NCBI RefSeq assembly: GCF_900240385.1
Contig: NZ_OEQH01000001.1
Location: 434,001-498,000, forward strand
DNA length: 64,000 nt
DNA from: Clostridium minihomine
Lineage (GTDB): Bacteria; Bacillota; Clostridia; Oscillospirales; Acutalibacteraceae
Direction of reading: 5' to 3'
The first letter of the stretch is position 1. Every line of letters starts with the position of its first letter. A program made the position numbers and the translations under genes. Shown here in pieces: positions 45,295 to 55,157 of the stretch. The notes beneath the pieces are model-generated. The model saw only the letters and a program-made list of their open reading frames with translations, did no database searches and had not been told where the DNA came from.

Positions 45295-46488
45295 TTAATA
45301 TACTTCTTTAACCGTAAGTTCTTCGTTTACCGTAAATCCAAATCCATCATCGCGAATTCTCTTTACCGTTTCTTTGACAAATTTATCAGCATCTTCAATG
45401 GCCTCTTCCGCTACCATAATGCCTTTTTTTGTTATCTCACCTTTTGCCAGCATTTCAGCGCCGATAATCAGCGGAATTGCGGTCAGTGGGGCCATGTTTC
45501 CGGCTACTCTGCCCACATAAGACATTCCTTTTCCGTCTTTTTCGCCGTGCAGCTCTGCGGCTGCGCATGCAGTAACTCCTTTTAAGAATTCCTGAAGTTC
45601 TGCCTCGGTCATTTCCGGTCTGCTTGCTTTTTGGGCGATTAACACGGCCAAAGCAAAGTCACGGGGCGACACCGGATTACCGTTGATGTTCAGCTGATGA
45701 GTGGAGGTCAGGCCGGCCAAGCTGAGGTCTTTAAATCCTTGATATGCCGATGCCGGTTCCAAGCTGAATCGGACAGATACATTGGGGATTCCCGGGGCAT
45801 ATTTGGGGAAGGTAAAGACTTCGGGGTGGCCGATTCTGGTGACCTTACGCACTCCATAAGGCTCTCCAAAGTCGAAATCCCATTCTTCCCGGAAGGAAGG
45901 CTCATTGAATTTTTCTCCGTTTCTAATGTAGGGGGCGTTATGTACACATTCTAACATGTGTCCAAGTACTGCAGGGCCGCCCGGCTCTTGTTCATCGCAG
46001 GCAAAATAGAAAATTGCTTCTTTCAGCGAATCAAAGTAACGCTGTTCTGCACTGCATGCCAGCACAGAAAGGAACCCGGGGCTTGCCCCCAAACCCATCA
46101 CCATGCTCAAGCCCTTTTCTTGTGCTTTCTTGGGTAAGTCAGATTCAAATATTTTATGAAATGCTTCGATGTCATCGCAGAAATCGATATAGTGCTTGCC
46201 TGCTTTTATGGTCGTTTCTATAATTTTATATGCCAGAATATGATAAGGGCCTGTGCAGTTAGCAACCACATCGCAATCTTTGATGAGTTCATATAATGCG
46301 TTTTCATCCGAAACATCAACTTGCGCTGCTTTGACGATTGGCGAATTAAGACCTTCAACAATCTTCTTGTTCTTTTCCAGATTGCGAGAGGAAATAATTA
46401 CCTCGTCAAAAATACTCCCATGGTTGATTAAATCTCTAATACCATAAAGTGCTTGGGAACCTGCTCCACCTAATACAACTAGTTTCAT
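45295..46488 (-). CDS. Saccharopine dehydrogenase family protein
   Basis: 397 residues. NAD(P)-binding N-terminus 'MKLVVLGGAGSQALYGIRDL' and 'DVVANCTGPYHILAYKIIET' belong to the saccharopine dehydrogenase/carboxynorspermidine dehydrogenase superfamily. Closest role (lysine degradation, or another opine-like step) is unresolved. ATG 46488 with AAGGAGGTTTTATT upstream; monocistronic. The 570-bp gap 46489-47060 shows no other gene. Confidence 0.85.
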   Translation of the reverse strand: MKLVVLGGAGSQALYGIRDLINHGSIFDEVIISSRNLEKNKKIVEGLNSPIVKAAQVDVSDENALYELIKDCDVVANCTGPYHILAYKIIETTIKAGKHYIDFCDDIEAFHKIFESDLPKKAQEKGLSMVMGLGASPGFLSVLACSAEQRYFDSLKEAIFYFACDEQEPGGPAVLGHMLECVHNAPYIRNGEKFNEPSFREEWDFDFGEPYGVRKVTRIGHPEVFTFPKYAPGIPNVSVRFSLEPASAYQGFKDLSLAGLTSTHQLNINGNPVSPRDFALAVLIAQKASRPEMTEAELQEFLKGVTACAAAELHGEKDGKGMSYVGRVAGNMAPLTAIPLIIGAEMLAKGEITKKGIMVAEEAIEDADKFVKETVKRIRDDGFGFTVNEELTVKEVY

Positions 46489-47060
46489 AATAAAACCTCC
46501 TTAAAATGTTTTTGTGTATCGGCTTACTACACTCTAAGGGCATTATAGCACCAAACATATCAAGAGTCCATTATTTGGAAAAATATTTACAGTTATTAAA
46601 TATTTATAAGCTACAATATGGAAAAATACCCGATTGATACCTCTGGAACCTCTTTTTCTTTTGCTTTATTAACAAAAATCAAGATGTATTTTTGCATGAA
46701 ATGAATTTGCCAGAAAGATTTTTATGCAAAGGAATCACTTTGTTTTATCTTAGAGAAAAACAGGCGGCTTTTTGCTTCATGCTCTGATAAGAAACGAAAG
46801 CAATTTCATTCTTTGTTGTGATGCCATCTTTTGAAGAGGGCATGATTGGAATCAAAAGCGTTTGGTGTTACAGTCAAAGGTGCTTGCTTGTCTGTGTGTC
46901 CAATGGTAAAATCAAAACGGTAAGTTTTATTGTTTGGGGTCGCAATTTCAAAGAAAAATACCGCGGCAAGGTATCATGAAAGAATATATTCCGGGGTGGA
47001 ATTCTGAACTTGGTCAATTTTTATGGTTGGATGACCAATATTCTAAGAGGAGAAGATACA

Positions 47061-47690
47061 ATGAAATTCTGCATTTTAATGGGAAGCCCAAGAAAAAAGG
47101 GAAACACCTCTTCTCTTTTAAACCCATTTCTGAATGAATTATCTGCCTGTGGAGCGGAGCATGATTTGATCTGGCTCTATGATAAAGAGATTCAGCCGTG
47201 CATTGCTTGTCGGGTTTGTCAGGCAGATTGGTCAAAATTCGGCTGTTGGTACAAAGATGATGTTCAAGAGATTTTTGATGCGATTCTTTCTTCGGATGTC
47301 ATTGTTTTAGCGACTCCGATTTATTCCTGGTACTGTACCCCGCCCATGAAAGCTCTGCTGGATCGTTTGGTTTATGGTATGAATAAATACTATGGAGAAG
47401 AAAAAGGCCCTTCCCTTTGGGCCGGAAAACAATTGGCGTTGATCACCACTTGCGGCTATAAGCCGGAAAAGGGAGCAGACTTGTGGGAATTAGGAATACA
47501 AAGGTACAGTAAGCATTCTCAGCTTTCTTATGTGGGAATGCTGTCTGAACGGGATCTGGGCTATAAACATATTTTTATGGATAAAGAAAAAGAAGAAAAT
47601 GCCAAAGCGTTTGCACGAATCCTATGGAATACAGGCAGGAATGAAAAAGAGCCGGAAAACCAAAGGGATAGGGCAATTTTTGAGGAGTGA
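47061..47690 (+). CDS. Flavodoxin-like NAD(P)H-dependent oxidoreductase
   Basis: 209 residues. N-terminal FMN-phosphate loop 'MKFCILMGSPRKKGNTSSLL', 'CIACRVCQ' and 'DVIVLATPIYSWYCTPPMKA' match the NADPH-dependent FMN reductase/iron-sulfur flavoprotein group. The C-x2-C-x2-C cysteines could bind metal or act in redox. ATG 47061 with GAGGAGAAGATACA upstream. No physiological substrate known. The gap 47691-48061 has no supported gene. Confidence 0.85.
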   Translation: MKFCILMGSPRKKGNTSSLLNPFLNELSACGAEHDLIWLYDKEIQPCIACRVCQADWSKFGCWYKDDVQEIFDAILSSDVIVLATPIYSWYCTPPMKALLDRLVYGMNKYYGEEKGPSLWAGKQLALITTCGYKPEKGADLWELGIQRYSKHSQLSYVGMLSERDLGYKHIFMDKEKEENAKAFARILWNTGRNEKEPENQRDRAIFEE

Positions 47691-48061
47691 AATCGACTTC
47701 CTTGAAAGCGGACAATAGGCCACTGTCTATTTAGGTATTGGAATTGGCATTTTTGTTTTAATAAAGCGTTTTTCCTGCTGATTCAGATTTGAAAAAGTCA
47801 GTCCTTTGCTGTTGATTGGTTGCAAAAGAATTTGAAAAGCCGGAAGTGCTTCCAGTTTTTTTAGTCTGTTTTTATCGAAATTCTTGCAAAAGCCAGCATC
47901 CTGTGAGATGATATAGAATATGGTAAAATAAGGCATTTTTATCATAATACAGCACAAATTTACGCTTTGGCATAACTGCGCGGATTGTGTTTTTGGCCGC
48001 GGTGCAGAAAGCGTGTCACCTTTGTGCGGATTCAGATTTTAATAATGATGAGAGGTTACTT

Positions 48062-49192
48062 ATGAACGAAAAAGAAGTTTCAGAAATTCGCCGCCGTTTT
48101 CGGCCGGAAAAAAGCAATATTACCAGCATACGCGGCTGCTATGTGAATAAAAACAAAGAAATTATTTCGGAATTTAACCAATCGGTTGCCCTGATGCCGG
48201 AAGAGGAAAGCGAAAGATTTCTATCCATTTTAAAAAAGACGCTTTCCGGTACGCTTCAAAAGAATTTGATTGGAATAGAATTTACCACAGAGCAAGTGAT
48301 TGACAGTGAAGAACATAAGCTTTTAATGGCACTTCGCGATTCGTCACTGAAAGAAGAAGGTGCAATACAAGCGTTTTTTCAAAAGGTGATTCAGGCGGTT
48401 ACCATGGAAGAAAATTATTTGATTCTATTGACTTGTGATACTTATGATGTTCCTTATCGTTCCAAAGACGGACAAAAACAGGACGATGCTTCGTCAGAGG
48501 TGTATACCTATGTTCTGTGCAGCATTTGTCCGGTGAAGATGACCAAGCCTGCCTTGAGTTATTATGTGAATGAGAATCTATTCCGCAACTGCACCACAGA
48601 CTGGATTGTGTCGCCGCCGGAAATGGGATTTTTATTCCCGGCGTTCGATGACCGAAGCGCGAACATATACAACGCCCTTTACTATACCCGGGATATTTCA
48701 GAAACTCACAGTGAATTTGTGGATGCTGTGTTTCACAGTGAAGTTCCCATGCCCGCAGCTGAACAAAAAGAGGCATTTCAATCCATTCTGTGCAGTGCAC
48801 TGGAGGATGAATGTAATTTTGATACGGTACAGGCTGTTCATGAGCAGCTGCAAGGGCTGATTGAAGAGCATAAAGCGAACAAAGAAGAAGAGCCGCTGAC
48901 TGTTTCGAAAGGACATGTGATGCAAATTCTGAAAGCACAGGGGGTTTCGGAATCGCATTTGGAATGTTTTGAGGAACAGTTTGACGAGCAGTTTGGTTCC
49001 GAAACAAATTTGAGTCCGAAAAATATTGTTGATACCAAGCAAACGGTGGTAACGACTTCAGATATTAAAATACAAGTGAATTCCGGCCGTGACGATCTGG
49101 TAGAAACCCGCATCATCAACGGGATAAAATACATTCTGATCCGGGTTGAGGATGGGGTGGAAGTCAATGGTGTTCCGGTTCACATTTCTTAA
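48062..49192 (+). CDS. DUF4317 protein
   Basis: 376 residues. N-terminus 'MNEKEVSEIRRRFRPEKSNI' and 'IRGCYVNKNKEIISEFNQSV' are typical of DUF4317, common in Clostridia and of unknown function. Soluble. ATG 48062 with GAGAGGTTACTT upstream; the longer frame from 47987 lacks a site. The gap 49193-49595 is AT-rich and empty. Confidence 0.85.
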   Translation: MNEKEVSEIRRRFRPEKSNITSIRGCYVNKNKEIISEFNQSVALMPEEESERFLSILKKTLSGTLQKNLIGIEFTTEQVIDSEEHKLLMALRDSSLKEEGAIQAFFQKVIQAVTMEENYLILLTCDTYDVPYRSKDGQKQDDASSEVYTYVLCSICPVKMTKPALSYYVNENLFRNCTTDWIVSPPEMGFLFPAFDDRSANIYNALYYTRDISETHSEFVDAVFHSEVPMPAAEQKEAFQSILCSALEDECNFDTVQAVHEQLQGLIEEHKANKEEEPLTVSKGHVMQILKAQGVSESHLECFEEQFDEQFGSETNLSPKNIVDTKQTVVTTSDIKIQVNSGRDDLVETRIINGIKYILIRVEDGVEVNGVPVHIS

Positions 49193-49595
49193 TTTGCTTC
49201 CGATTTCAATTTTCTTTTTTCTAGCTTGAATTTTTAAAAACTCTTTGATGGATTAAGCACATTCAGATGCTGATTCTCAAAATTTTAATGGGATGCTTCT
49301 AATACATCGCTTTTTGAAGAGTAAATTCTTTCTTTTCTGGCAATATTCTTGGATTTTGTTTCTTCTTTATTTCTGTTGTGCGCTATGCTTTGATAACTTC
49401 TGTTTTTTCATACATATTCGTGCAATTACAACTATCTTGTTTTAATCCCCTTGAAAAATGGCATTACAAGGCATTTAACGGATGAAGCAAAGATATATAT
49501 AAGGGGAATGATTCTTAATTCCAAAATTTACTCGTGTGTATTTTTTGATTATTTGCAATGAAGAAGCACGGATTTGACAGAAGGGAAGTTAGTAA

Positions 49596-51284
49596 ATGAA
49601 TCTTGACAACAAAAGTCTGCTGGAAGATCTGTTGGTGTACTTGACTGGAATGGATGAAGATGCCATTCATACCACTATGGAACCGATTTGGAATGGAACT
49701 TGGGCAATGCCGCAAACTGCCTATGAGGAAGAAAAAGAGTTTGCACAGTCTTTGCTGGAATGGGCTCTTCAAATGGACGGGGATGTGTGCAAAGAAGCTT
49801 TTGAACCAATTCTGGATGGCGGTTGGGAAGTTGTATGGAATGATGTTGACCCGGGAATGATTTGGAAGCCCGTTCTTCCAGACTTTCCTCATTTTCCGGA
49901 GAACGGAACGGATCCCGGTTTCTCTTTTCCACCTTTCCCCGATCCGGAAGATGTTGACAACCGTATGTTAACACGGGCGTTTGTGCTGCTTTGCAGCTAT
50001 ATTTTTTACGATCAGTTTCATTATCCTCAGCCTCAGATTGGCGAGTATAATATTACAGGCAATCCGTTTGAAAAGCTAAAGTGGCTGTACCGTTATTGGT
50101 TTAATCAGCTGGAAGTAGCGGAAAAAGACTCTGGTTTGGAGGAATATTTCCGACAACAGAATTTATATTTGTCTGAGGACGATTTCGAGATTACGAACAA
50201 AGTTACTTTATCTTCTGCAGGCGATTTGCTGGCGGTGGATGTACTCACACCAGAAAATACCCCATATTTGTTTGACGCAATTAAGGATTTTTATAGCGAT
50301 GCGGATTTGGTTTGTGCTAATCTGGAATCAACGGTGGATAAATACAGTCCCGTTGGGCGCACACAGGTTAAGGGTCAGCCGGCCAAAATGAACACCTCTG
50401 AAGAAATGTTCTGGAAGTTCCGCAACGAGGCGGGAATCAACTATTTCAGTACAGCCAACAACCATGCCATGGACTGGGGAGAACAAGGGGTTCTTGCCAC
50501 ATTGAATGTTTTAAAACAATCAGGGGCTTATTACTCGGGGACTAATGAAAACCAGCAGCAACAGGACGATGTTCTGATTGTTGATAAGAACGGAATCAAA
50601 ATTGCCATGCTTTCTTATACCTTTGACATTAACGGCAACCAGCTTCCGCCAAACAAAAGTTATCTGGTGAATGAAGTGCGGTTTAACGATCAGTTCTGCA
50701 ATATCGATATGGTGAAAAGGCATGTGGCCAAGGCGAAGGAAAAGGGTGCGGACATTATTCTGGCGTTTTGCCACTGGGGATGGGAATTTGAGATGTACCC
50801 TCACAATAACATCGTAGAAGTGGCACGCGAAATGTTGCAGAGTGGGGTAGATGCCATTTTGGGCAATCATCCTCATGTCAGCCAGCCGATGGAGCGCTAT
50901 GATTCCAGGCCGGATAGTTATCCGCCTCGCCCAGAAGCGTTGGTGGTGTATGCTTATGGCGATTTTGTGAGTTTTCATCCCGATAGCCGAAATTCGAAAA
51001 TTGCTTATCTCACCAAATTTGATATTGTAAAAGGGAAATCAAAAGTAACCGGTGAAACAGAAACCCGCTTAGTCGATTTGAAAATGCTGCCCATTTACAT
51101 TCTGAATGAAAAGCTATCTGATACAAAATATGACTGCCGGATTTTAAAATTTAAAGATGTGTATGAGAACCCCGATGATTATGGGCTGACCGATTTGGAA
51201 AAATGGCAGCTGCCCCACTTGAATGATGTGGTGCTCCGTAAAATTTTACTGCCTGAAGACTATTCCGGCATCTTAGTCGAATAA
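49596..51284 (+). CDS. CapA-like (poly-gamma-glutamate synthesis) metallophosphatase-fold protein
   Basis: 562 residues. A 200-residue unique N-terminal part (acidic, Pro/Asp/Trp-rich) precedes a CapA/PgsA domain: 'LSSAGDLLAVDVL' , 'DLVCANLESTV', 'STANNHAMDWGEQG', 'AFCHWGWEFEM' and 'AILGNHPHVSQPME'. No signal peptide or membrane helix is seen, unlike exported CapA. Function unknown. ATG 49596 with AGAAGGGAAGT upstream. Confidence 0.85.
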   Translation: MNLDNKSLLEDLLVYLTGMDEDAIHTTMEPIWNGTWAMPQTAYEEEKEFAQSLLEWALQMDGDVCKEAFEPILDGGWEVVWNDVDPGMIWKPVLPDFPHFPENGTDPGFSFPPFPDPEDVDNRMLTRAFVLLCSYIFYDQFHYPQPQIGEYNITGNPFEKLKWLYRYWFNQLEVAEKDSGLEEYFRQQNLYLSEDDFEITNKVTLSSAGDLLAVDVLTPENTPYLFDAIKDFYSDADLVCANLESTVDKYSPVGRTQVKGQPAKMNTSEEMFWKFRNEAGINYFSTANNHAMDWGEQGVLATLNVLKQSGAYYSGTNENQQQQDDVLIVDKNGIKIAMLSYTFDINGNQLPPNKSYLVNEVRFNDQFCNIDMVKRHVAKAKEKGADIILAFCHWGWEFEMYPHNNIVEVAREMLQSGVDAILGNHPHVSQPMERYDSRPDSYPPRPEALVVYAYGDFVSFHPDSRNSKIAYLTKFDIVKGKSKVTGETETRLVDLKMLPIYILNEKLSDTKYDCRILKFKDVYENPDDYGLTDLEKWQLPHLNDVVLRKILLPEDYSGILVE

Positions 51285-51287
51285 CTC

Positions 51288-51326
51288 AAAAGCCCCTCCA
51301 GTATTTAAATACCGGAGGGGCTTTTT
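51288..51326 (+). terminator. Terminator of the CapA-like gene
   Basis: AAAAGCCCCTCC pairs with GGAGGGGCTTTT across GTATTTAAATACC. Confidence 0.85.
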
Positions 51327-51426
51327 GAAAAAAATCTAAGAAATATTGTTTTGTATTCTTTATTTTTGAACCATTTGATTCTTTTCACACAGCATTATCT
51401 TCTTGCGAATCAAGAAAGATTGAAAC

Positions 51427-51471
51427 AACCAAGCTGATCTTCTTAAAGAAATCAGCTTGGTTGTGTTTTTT
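51427..51471. terminator. Second terminator
   Basis: AACCAAGCTGAT/ATCAGCTTGGTT 12-bp stem, 12-nt loop, followed by GTGTTTTTT on plus. Confidence 0.7.
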
Positions 51472-51528
51472 AGACGATTTTTTGTTGTTTGTATGAAATA
51501 TTCCTTTAAAGAACTTTATTTTTTGCCC

Positions 51529-51963
51529 TTATTCATATAAAAACGGTTTTTGGTCAAAATAGGTATTCAGAACAATTGCAGTCTGTGACATGCCGAATTT
51601 TCGAATGTCGCCCAATTGGCGTTCCAGTTCCTCTGAATCCGCCACATGAATTTTCAGCAAAGCGTTATGAGGCCCAATGATGTGGTGATGTTCCATAATG
51701 GCGGGGTTTTCTTCTGCAAAGGTGCAAAAGTTAGTGTAAAGCTCTGGCGGCACATTGATCATGATGTAAGCCGAAAGTTTTTTACCCAAAGCAGCCGGAT
51801 TTAACTTTGCCCGAAATTCCTCAATCGCGCCGTCTTCACGCAGTTGGGCAATGCGCTCTGAAACAGCAGGCGCGGTCAAGCCCACCTGATAGCCGATTTC
51901 ACGCATAGTTGTTTTGCAATCCTGCTGCAAAATATTCATAATTTTGATGTCGGTTTGATCCAT
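51529..51963 (-). CDS. Lrp/AsnC family regulator
   Basis: 144 residues. Winged-helix 'MDQTDIKIMNILQQDCKTTM' with the helix-turn-helix 'GYQVGLTAPAVSERIAQLRE', then a RAM ligand-binding domain. Such proteins sense amino acids. It is divergent from the ureohydrolase gene, with about 220 bp between starts, and probably controls it. ATG 51963 has AAAAAGGAG upstream; the longer frame is not used. Confidence 0.93.
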   Translation of the reverse strand: MDQTDIKIMNILQQDCKTTMREIGYQVGLTAPAVSERIAQLREDGAIEEFRAKLNPAALGKKLSAYIMINVPPELYTNFCTFAEENPAIMEHHHIIGPHNALLKIHVADSEELERQLGDIRKFGMSQTAIVLNTYFDQKPFLYE

Positions 51964-52185
51964 CGGCAGACTCCTTTTTGACACAACCACATTTTGTAAA
52001 GCAAAAGCCGGTTTTTTACGAATATTGTAAATTAAATGGATTATAACACAAAACAGCTTCCATGTACAGATTCCGATGCCGATGCTATAATAAATACACA
52101 TTCAGCCGGAACCCCAAAAAAGCTCTGGCGACCAACCATTCAGCCGGATTTTTACCCGGCATAACAAGTATCAGGGGGCACATTT

Positions 52186-53127
52186 ATGGAACGCTTAAAT
52201 CTTCCCATTACGGGCATTTGTTCCTTTGGCAAATATCCAATTTGTACGGATTTGGAAAATTTGGACGCTGACATCGCGGTGTTGGGCGTTCCGGTGGATT
52301 TTGCGGTCAGCTATATGAGCGGCGCACGTCTTGCACCGCGTCGCGTCCGTGAGGCTTCTACCCAGTACAGCCGGGGCGATATCGGTTATTATGATTTTGA
52401 AAACGATCGGCAATGTCTGGCTGCGCCGCTGAGAATAGTTGATTGCGGTGATGCTGATATTCTTCACGCAGACCCCCAGCATACGTTTGACGCAGTGGTT
52501 GCAGGTGTAAAAGGAATTTTGCGCCGCGGAGCGGTTCCCATTGTATTGGGTGGTGATCACTCGATCAGTGCGCCGGTTGGAAAGGCGCTGGAAGAGCTGG
52601 GTGAAGAAATTTGCGTGGTGCAAATTGATGCTCACCTGGACTGGTCGGATCACGTTGGCCCGCTGAAATATGGCAACGGCAGCCCGATGCGCCGGATGTC
52701 TGAGATGGATCACATTGGCCCAATGGCTCAGATTGGCTTGCGTGGAATCGGCAGCAGCAAAAAGTCTGACTTTGAAGATGCCCGGGCTTATGGCAGTGTG
52801 ATTATTTCTGCCCGAGAAGCACATGCAATTGGTGTAGAAGGCATTTTGGCGAAAATTCCTGACGCTAAAAATTATTATATTACGGTAGATATTGACGGTT
52901 TCGATATTTCTATTGCGCCCGGTGTGGCGTCGCCTTATCCTGGGGGGCTGCTGTTCGATCAGGTGTGTGATATCATCACCGGTGTTGGCAAAAAAGGCCG
53001 TATTGTGGCTGCGGATCTGGTGGAGGTTTCCCCGGTATACGATCCATCCGGCAGCACGGTGCGTTTAGGCGCTTTGACCATGCTGCACACCATGGCACAG
53101 ATTGAAACTCAGATTATGAAGAAATAA
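52186..53127 (+). CDS. Ureohydrolase (agmatinase/arginase family)
   Basis: 313 residues. Binuclear Mn site residues in 'VLGGDHSIS', 'IDAHLDWSD' and 'VDIDGFDIS'. Hydrolyses a guanidino or formimino group. Near hutU and hutI it may be formimidoylglutamase, but agmatinase or another guanidino-amide hydrolase is equally possible. ATG 52186 with GGGGG upstream. Monocistronic; followed by a terminator. Confidence 0.85.
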   Translation: MERLNLPITGICSFGKYPICTDLENLDADIAVLGVPVDFAVSYMSGARLAPRRVREASTQYSRGDIGYYDFENDRQCLAAPLRIVDCGDADILHADPQHTFDAVVAGVKGILRRGAVPIVLGGDHSISAPVGKALEELGEEICVVQIDAHLDWSDHVGPLKYGNGSPMRRMSEMDHIGPMAQIGLRGIGSSKKSDFEDARAYGSVIISAREAHAIGVEGILAKIPDAKNYYITVDIDGFDISIAPGVASPYPGGLLFDQVCDIITGVGKKGRIVAADLVEVSPVYDPSGSTVRLGALTMLHTMAQIETQIMKK

Positions 53128-53220
53128 TCAATGTAAGCGTTTTTAGCAAAAAAATACTTTGTGTTTCATTTGATGGATTATGATAATAAGTTTACCCACA
53201 ATTCTTTTTTTACAATAGAG

Positions 53221-53255
53221 AAAAAGCAGCCTGAAATTAATCAGGCTGCTTTTTC
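53221..53255 (+). terminator. Terminator of the ureohydrolase gene
   Basis: AAAAAGCAGCCTGA pairs with TCAGGCTGCTTTTT; T's follow. Confidence 0.85.
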
Positions 53256-53413
53256 TTTTCGGGCATTTCTGAGAACGAAATATCAACGCGTTTTCGCTGC
53301 CCCCAAAAACATGTTTCAGAAAAAGTGCAGGAATACCAGATGCATTTCGAGCATTTTTGACGCAGAAACTGTTTTTTACAATAGAAATAAATGGATTAGT
53401 TGGAGTTTTCAGA

Positions 53414-53790
53414 AATGCCCCTGGTTAGCATGAAGCCGGGAGGAGCGCCCGGCCAAAAACATTTGCCCCCATTTGGGCCAAATGGAATGTTGTGAAAGGA
53501 GCGGGCAACAAGCTTACTGATGAAAACGGCAGAGGGTTCAGGAATGCCAAAATCAAGAGGAGGCTTGTTGCCCTATGTTAGAAGTCCAGCACAGGTACCA
53601 AATGTTTGTGCCAGGGTCATATAAGCATGTTATGTAGCAGAAAGGGGATGGCAGGCCGATTTGCGAGCCGGGCCTGAGTGTAGCAAAACCGTCGGCACGA
53701 AATCCGGATGGAGGAAATGCCCTGGAAGGAAGCGAGAGAGGGTGCCACCCCCAGGGGTTATAAAATAAAACCTGCCTGCCATCGATGGAT
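53414..53790 (+). ncRNA. Large structured RNA candidate of unknown class
   Basis: No ribosome site and no convincing protein, but dense pairing with A-rich single strands on plus: GCCGGG/CCCGGC (53435-53453), an 11-bp stem GGGCAACAAGC/GCTTGTTGCCC (53503-53513/53563-53573), GCACA/TGTGC (about 53589-53611), GATGGCAGG/CCTGCCATC (about 53648/53775-53783) enclosing CAGGCC/GGCCTG, and CCCTGG...GGGTGCCACCC...CCAGGG (about 53719-53756). Also CCCCTGG near 53417 can pair with CCAGGGG near 53751. A minus-strand frame here is probably a by-product of the paired DNA. Class not recognised; no terminator is clear. Confidence 0.55.
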
Positions 53791-53818
53791 AAGAGAGTTT
53801 CCATAAAAGGAAAAGGAG

Positions 53819-55066
53819 TTATCGTTTCAGTACAATTTCACCGTTTTTCATTACGGTGTCCACCAGATTAATGGCGGTGTGATAGGGCAAAAAGTGAATA
53901 GAAGGGTATCTTAAAAAGATGATGTCTGCCTGTTTGCCCGGCTCAATGCTGCCTATTTTATCGGCCCTGTTCACCGCTGCCGCGCCGTTGATGGTCAGCG
54001 CAGTAATCACTTCTTCGATGGAAAGGCCCATATAGATACAGGAAAGGGCAATTAAAAGAGGAATCGAGTTGGTAAAGCAGCTGCCCGGGTTCAGGTCGCT
54101 GGCAATGGCAACGGCCGCTCCTTCTTCAATCATTCTGCGGGCATTTGCGTATTCCTCTTTCAGAGAGAATGCAGTTGCAGGCAGAGTGGTGCAAATCACA
54201 CCGGATTTTGCCATGGCGGCAATTCCTGCTTCAGAGCTTTGCAGCAAATGTTCGGCAGAAGTTGCGCCAACCTCGGCGGCCAGTTCGGCGCCGCCCAGTT
54301 GTACAATTTCATCTGCATGTATTTTTAGGTGAAAGCCCATTTTTTTGGCTTCATTCAGATAGTAGCGGGAGTCTTCGATAGAAAACACATTCTTTTCCGT
54401 AAAAATATCTGCGAACTCGGCCAAGTTTTCTTCTTTGACGATGGGCATAACTTCACGCAGCATCATTTCGATGAACTCGCGTTCCTTGCCTTTGTATTCC
54501 GGCAATACGCTGTGCGGCCCCATAAAAGTGGAAACAACGTCTACGGGATGAGAAGCGTTCAGTTCTTTCATGGCCCGCAGTTGTTTTAATTCGGTTTCTT
54601 TATCCAAGCCATAACCGCTTTTGCCTTCCACGGTTGTTACGCCGAATTCCAGCATTCTGTCCATTCTGTCGCGGCCGGCTTCCACCAGTTCTTCCAAAGA
54701 AGCGGCGCGGGTTTTGCTGACAGAGGCGTTTATTCCGCCGCCGCGTTCCATGATAGACATATAGCTGTCGCCCCGCAGCCGCCACGAAAATTCATCCGCG
54801 CGGTAACCGCCGAACACAAAATGGGTATGGCAATCCACAAAGCCCGGCATAACGGTTTTGCCTGTGGCATCAATGATTTCGCAATCTGCGCCGTCATATT
54901 TTTGTTTGAGTTCTTCAGTGGTGCCCACGGCAATAATTTTGTCACCATCGATCAACACTGCTCCGTCATGAATGATGCCAATTTCAGACATCTCTTTGCC
55001 ATGCTTTGGTGCTTTTCCGGCGCAAGTAACTAACTCCGCCGCATGGCAAATTAACTTTTTGCTCAT
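53819..55066 (-). CDS. hutI: Imidazolonepropionase
   Basis: 415 residues. Amidohydrolase fold with metal motif 'DCHTHFVFGGYRADEF' (about 72-87), 'KIHADEIV' and 'EHLLQSSE'. Opens imidazolonepropionate to formiminoglutamate in histidine degradation. ATG 55066 with GGAGGATTTGCT upstream; a longer frame is not used. About 91 bp below hutU in the same direction, with two small hairpins between them. Confidence 0.95.
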   Translation of the reverse strand: MSKKLICHAAELVTCAGKAPKHGKEMSEIGIIHDGAVLIDGDKIIAVGTTEELKQKYDGADCEIIDATGKTVMPGFVDCHTHFVFGGYRADEFSWRLRGDSYMSIMERGGGINASVSKTRAASLEELVEAGRDRMDRMLEFGVTTVEGKSGYGLDKETELKQLRAMKELNASHPVDVVSTFMGPHSVLPEYKGKEREFIEMMLREVMPIVKEENLAEFADIFTEKNVFSIEDSRYYLNEAKKMGFHLKIHADEIVQLGGAELAAEVGATSAEHLLQSSEAGIAAMAKSGVICTTLPATAFSLKEEYANARRMIEEGAAVAIASDLNPGSCFTNSIPLLIALSCIYMGLSIEEVITALTINGAAAVNRADKIGSIEPGKQADIIFLRYPSIHFLPYHTAINLVDTVMKNGEIVLKR

Positions 55067-55083
55067 AGCAAATCCTCCATTAT

Positions 55084-55112
55084 GGTACCACAGGCGCAAT
55101 GCGCCATTGTGG
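55084..55112. repeat. Hairpin between hutU and hutI
   Basis: TACCACA...TGTGGTA enclosing GGCGC-AAT-GCGCC. A second stem GCGAAGC/GCTTCGC is just above. They may set the relative amount or stability of the two messages. Confidence 0.55.
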
Positions 55113-55157
55113 TATCTTTTAATTGGCGAAGCTGAAATAATAGCGGCTTCGCTGTGA

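Noticed and set aside
47727-47957. Minus-strand 76-residue frame
   Set aside because: No ribosome site, domain or context.
53414-53790. T-box leader, because GGGTGCCACC near 53740 resembles the T-box sequence
   Set aside because: The T-box core AGGGTGG-n-ACCGCG is not complete, no plus-strand gene follows, and no terminator/antiterminator pair is visible.
53553-53804. Minus-strand 83-residue frame
   Set aside because: It lies antisense to the dense helices of the RNA candidate, has no ribosome site and no domain; kept only as a refutation test.
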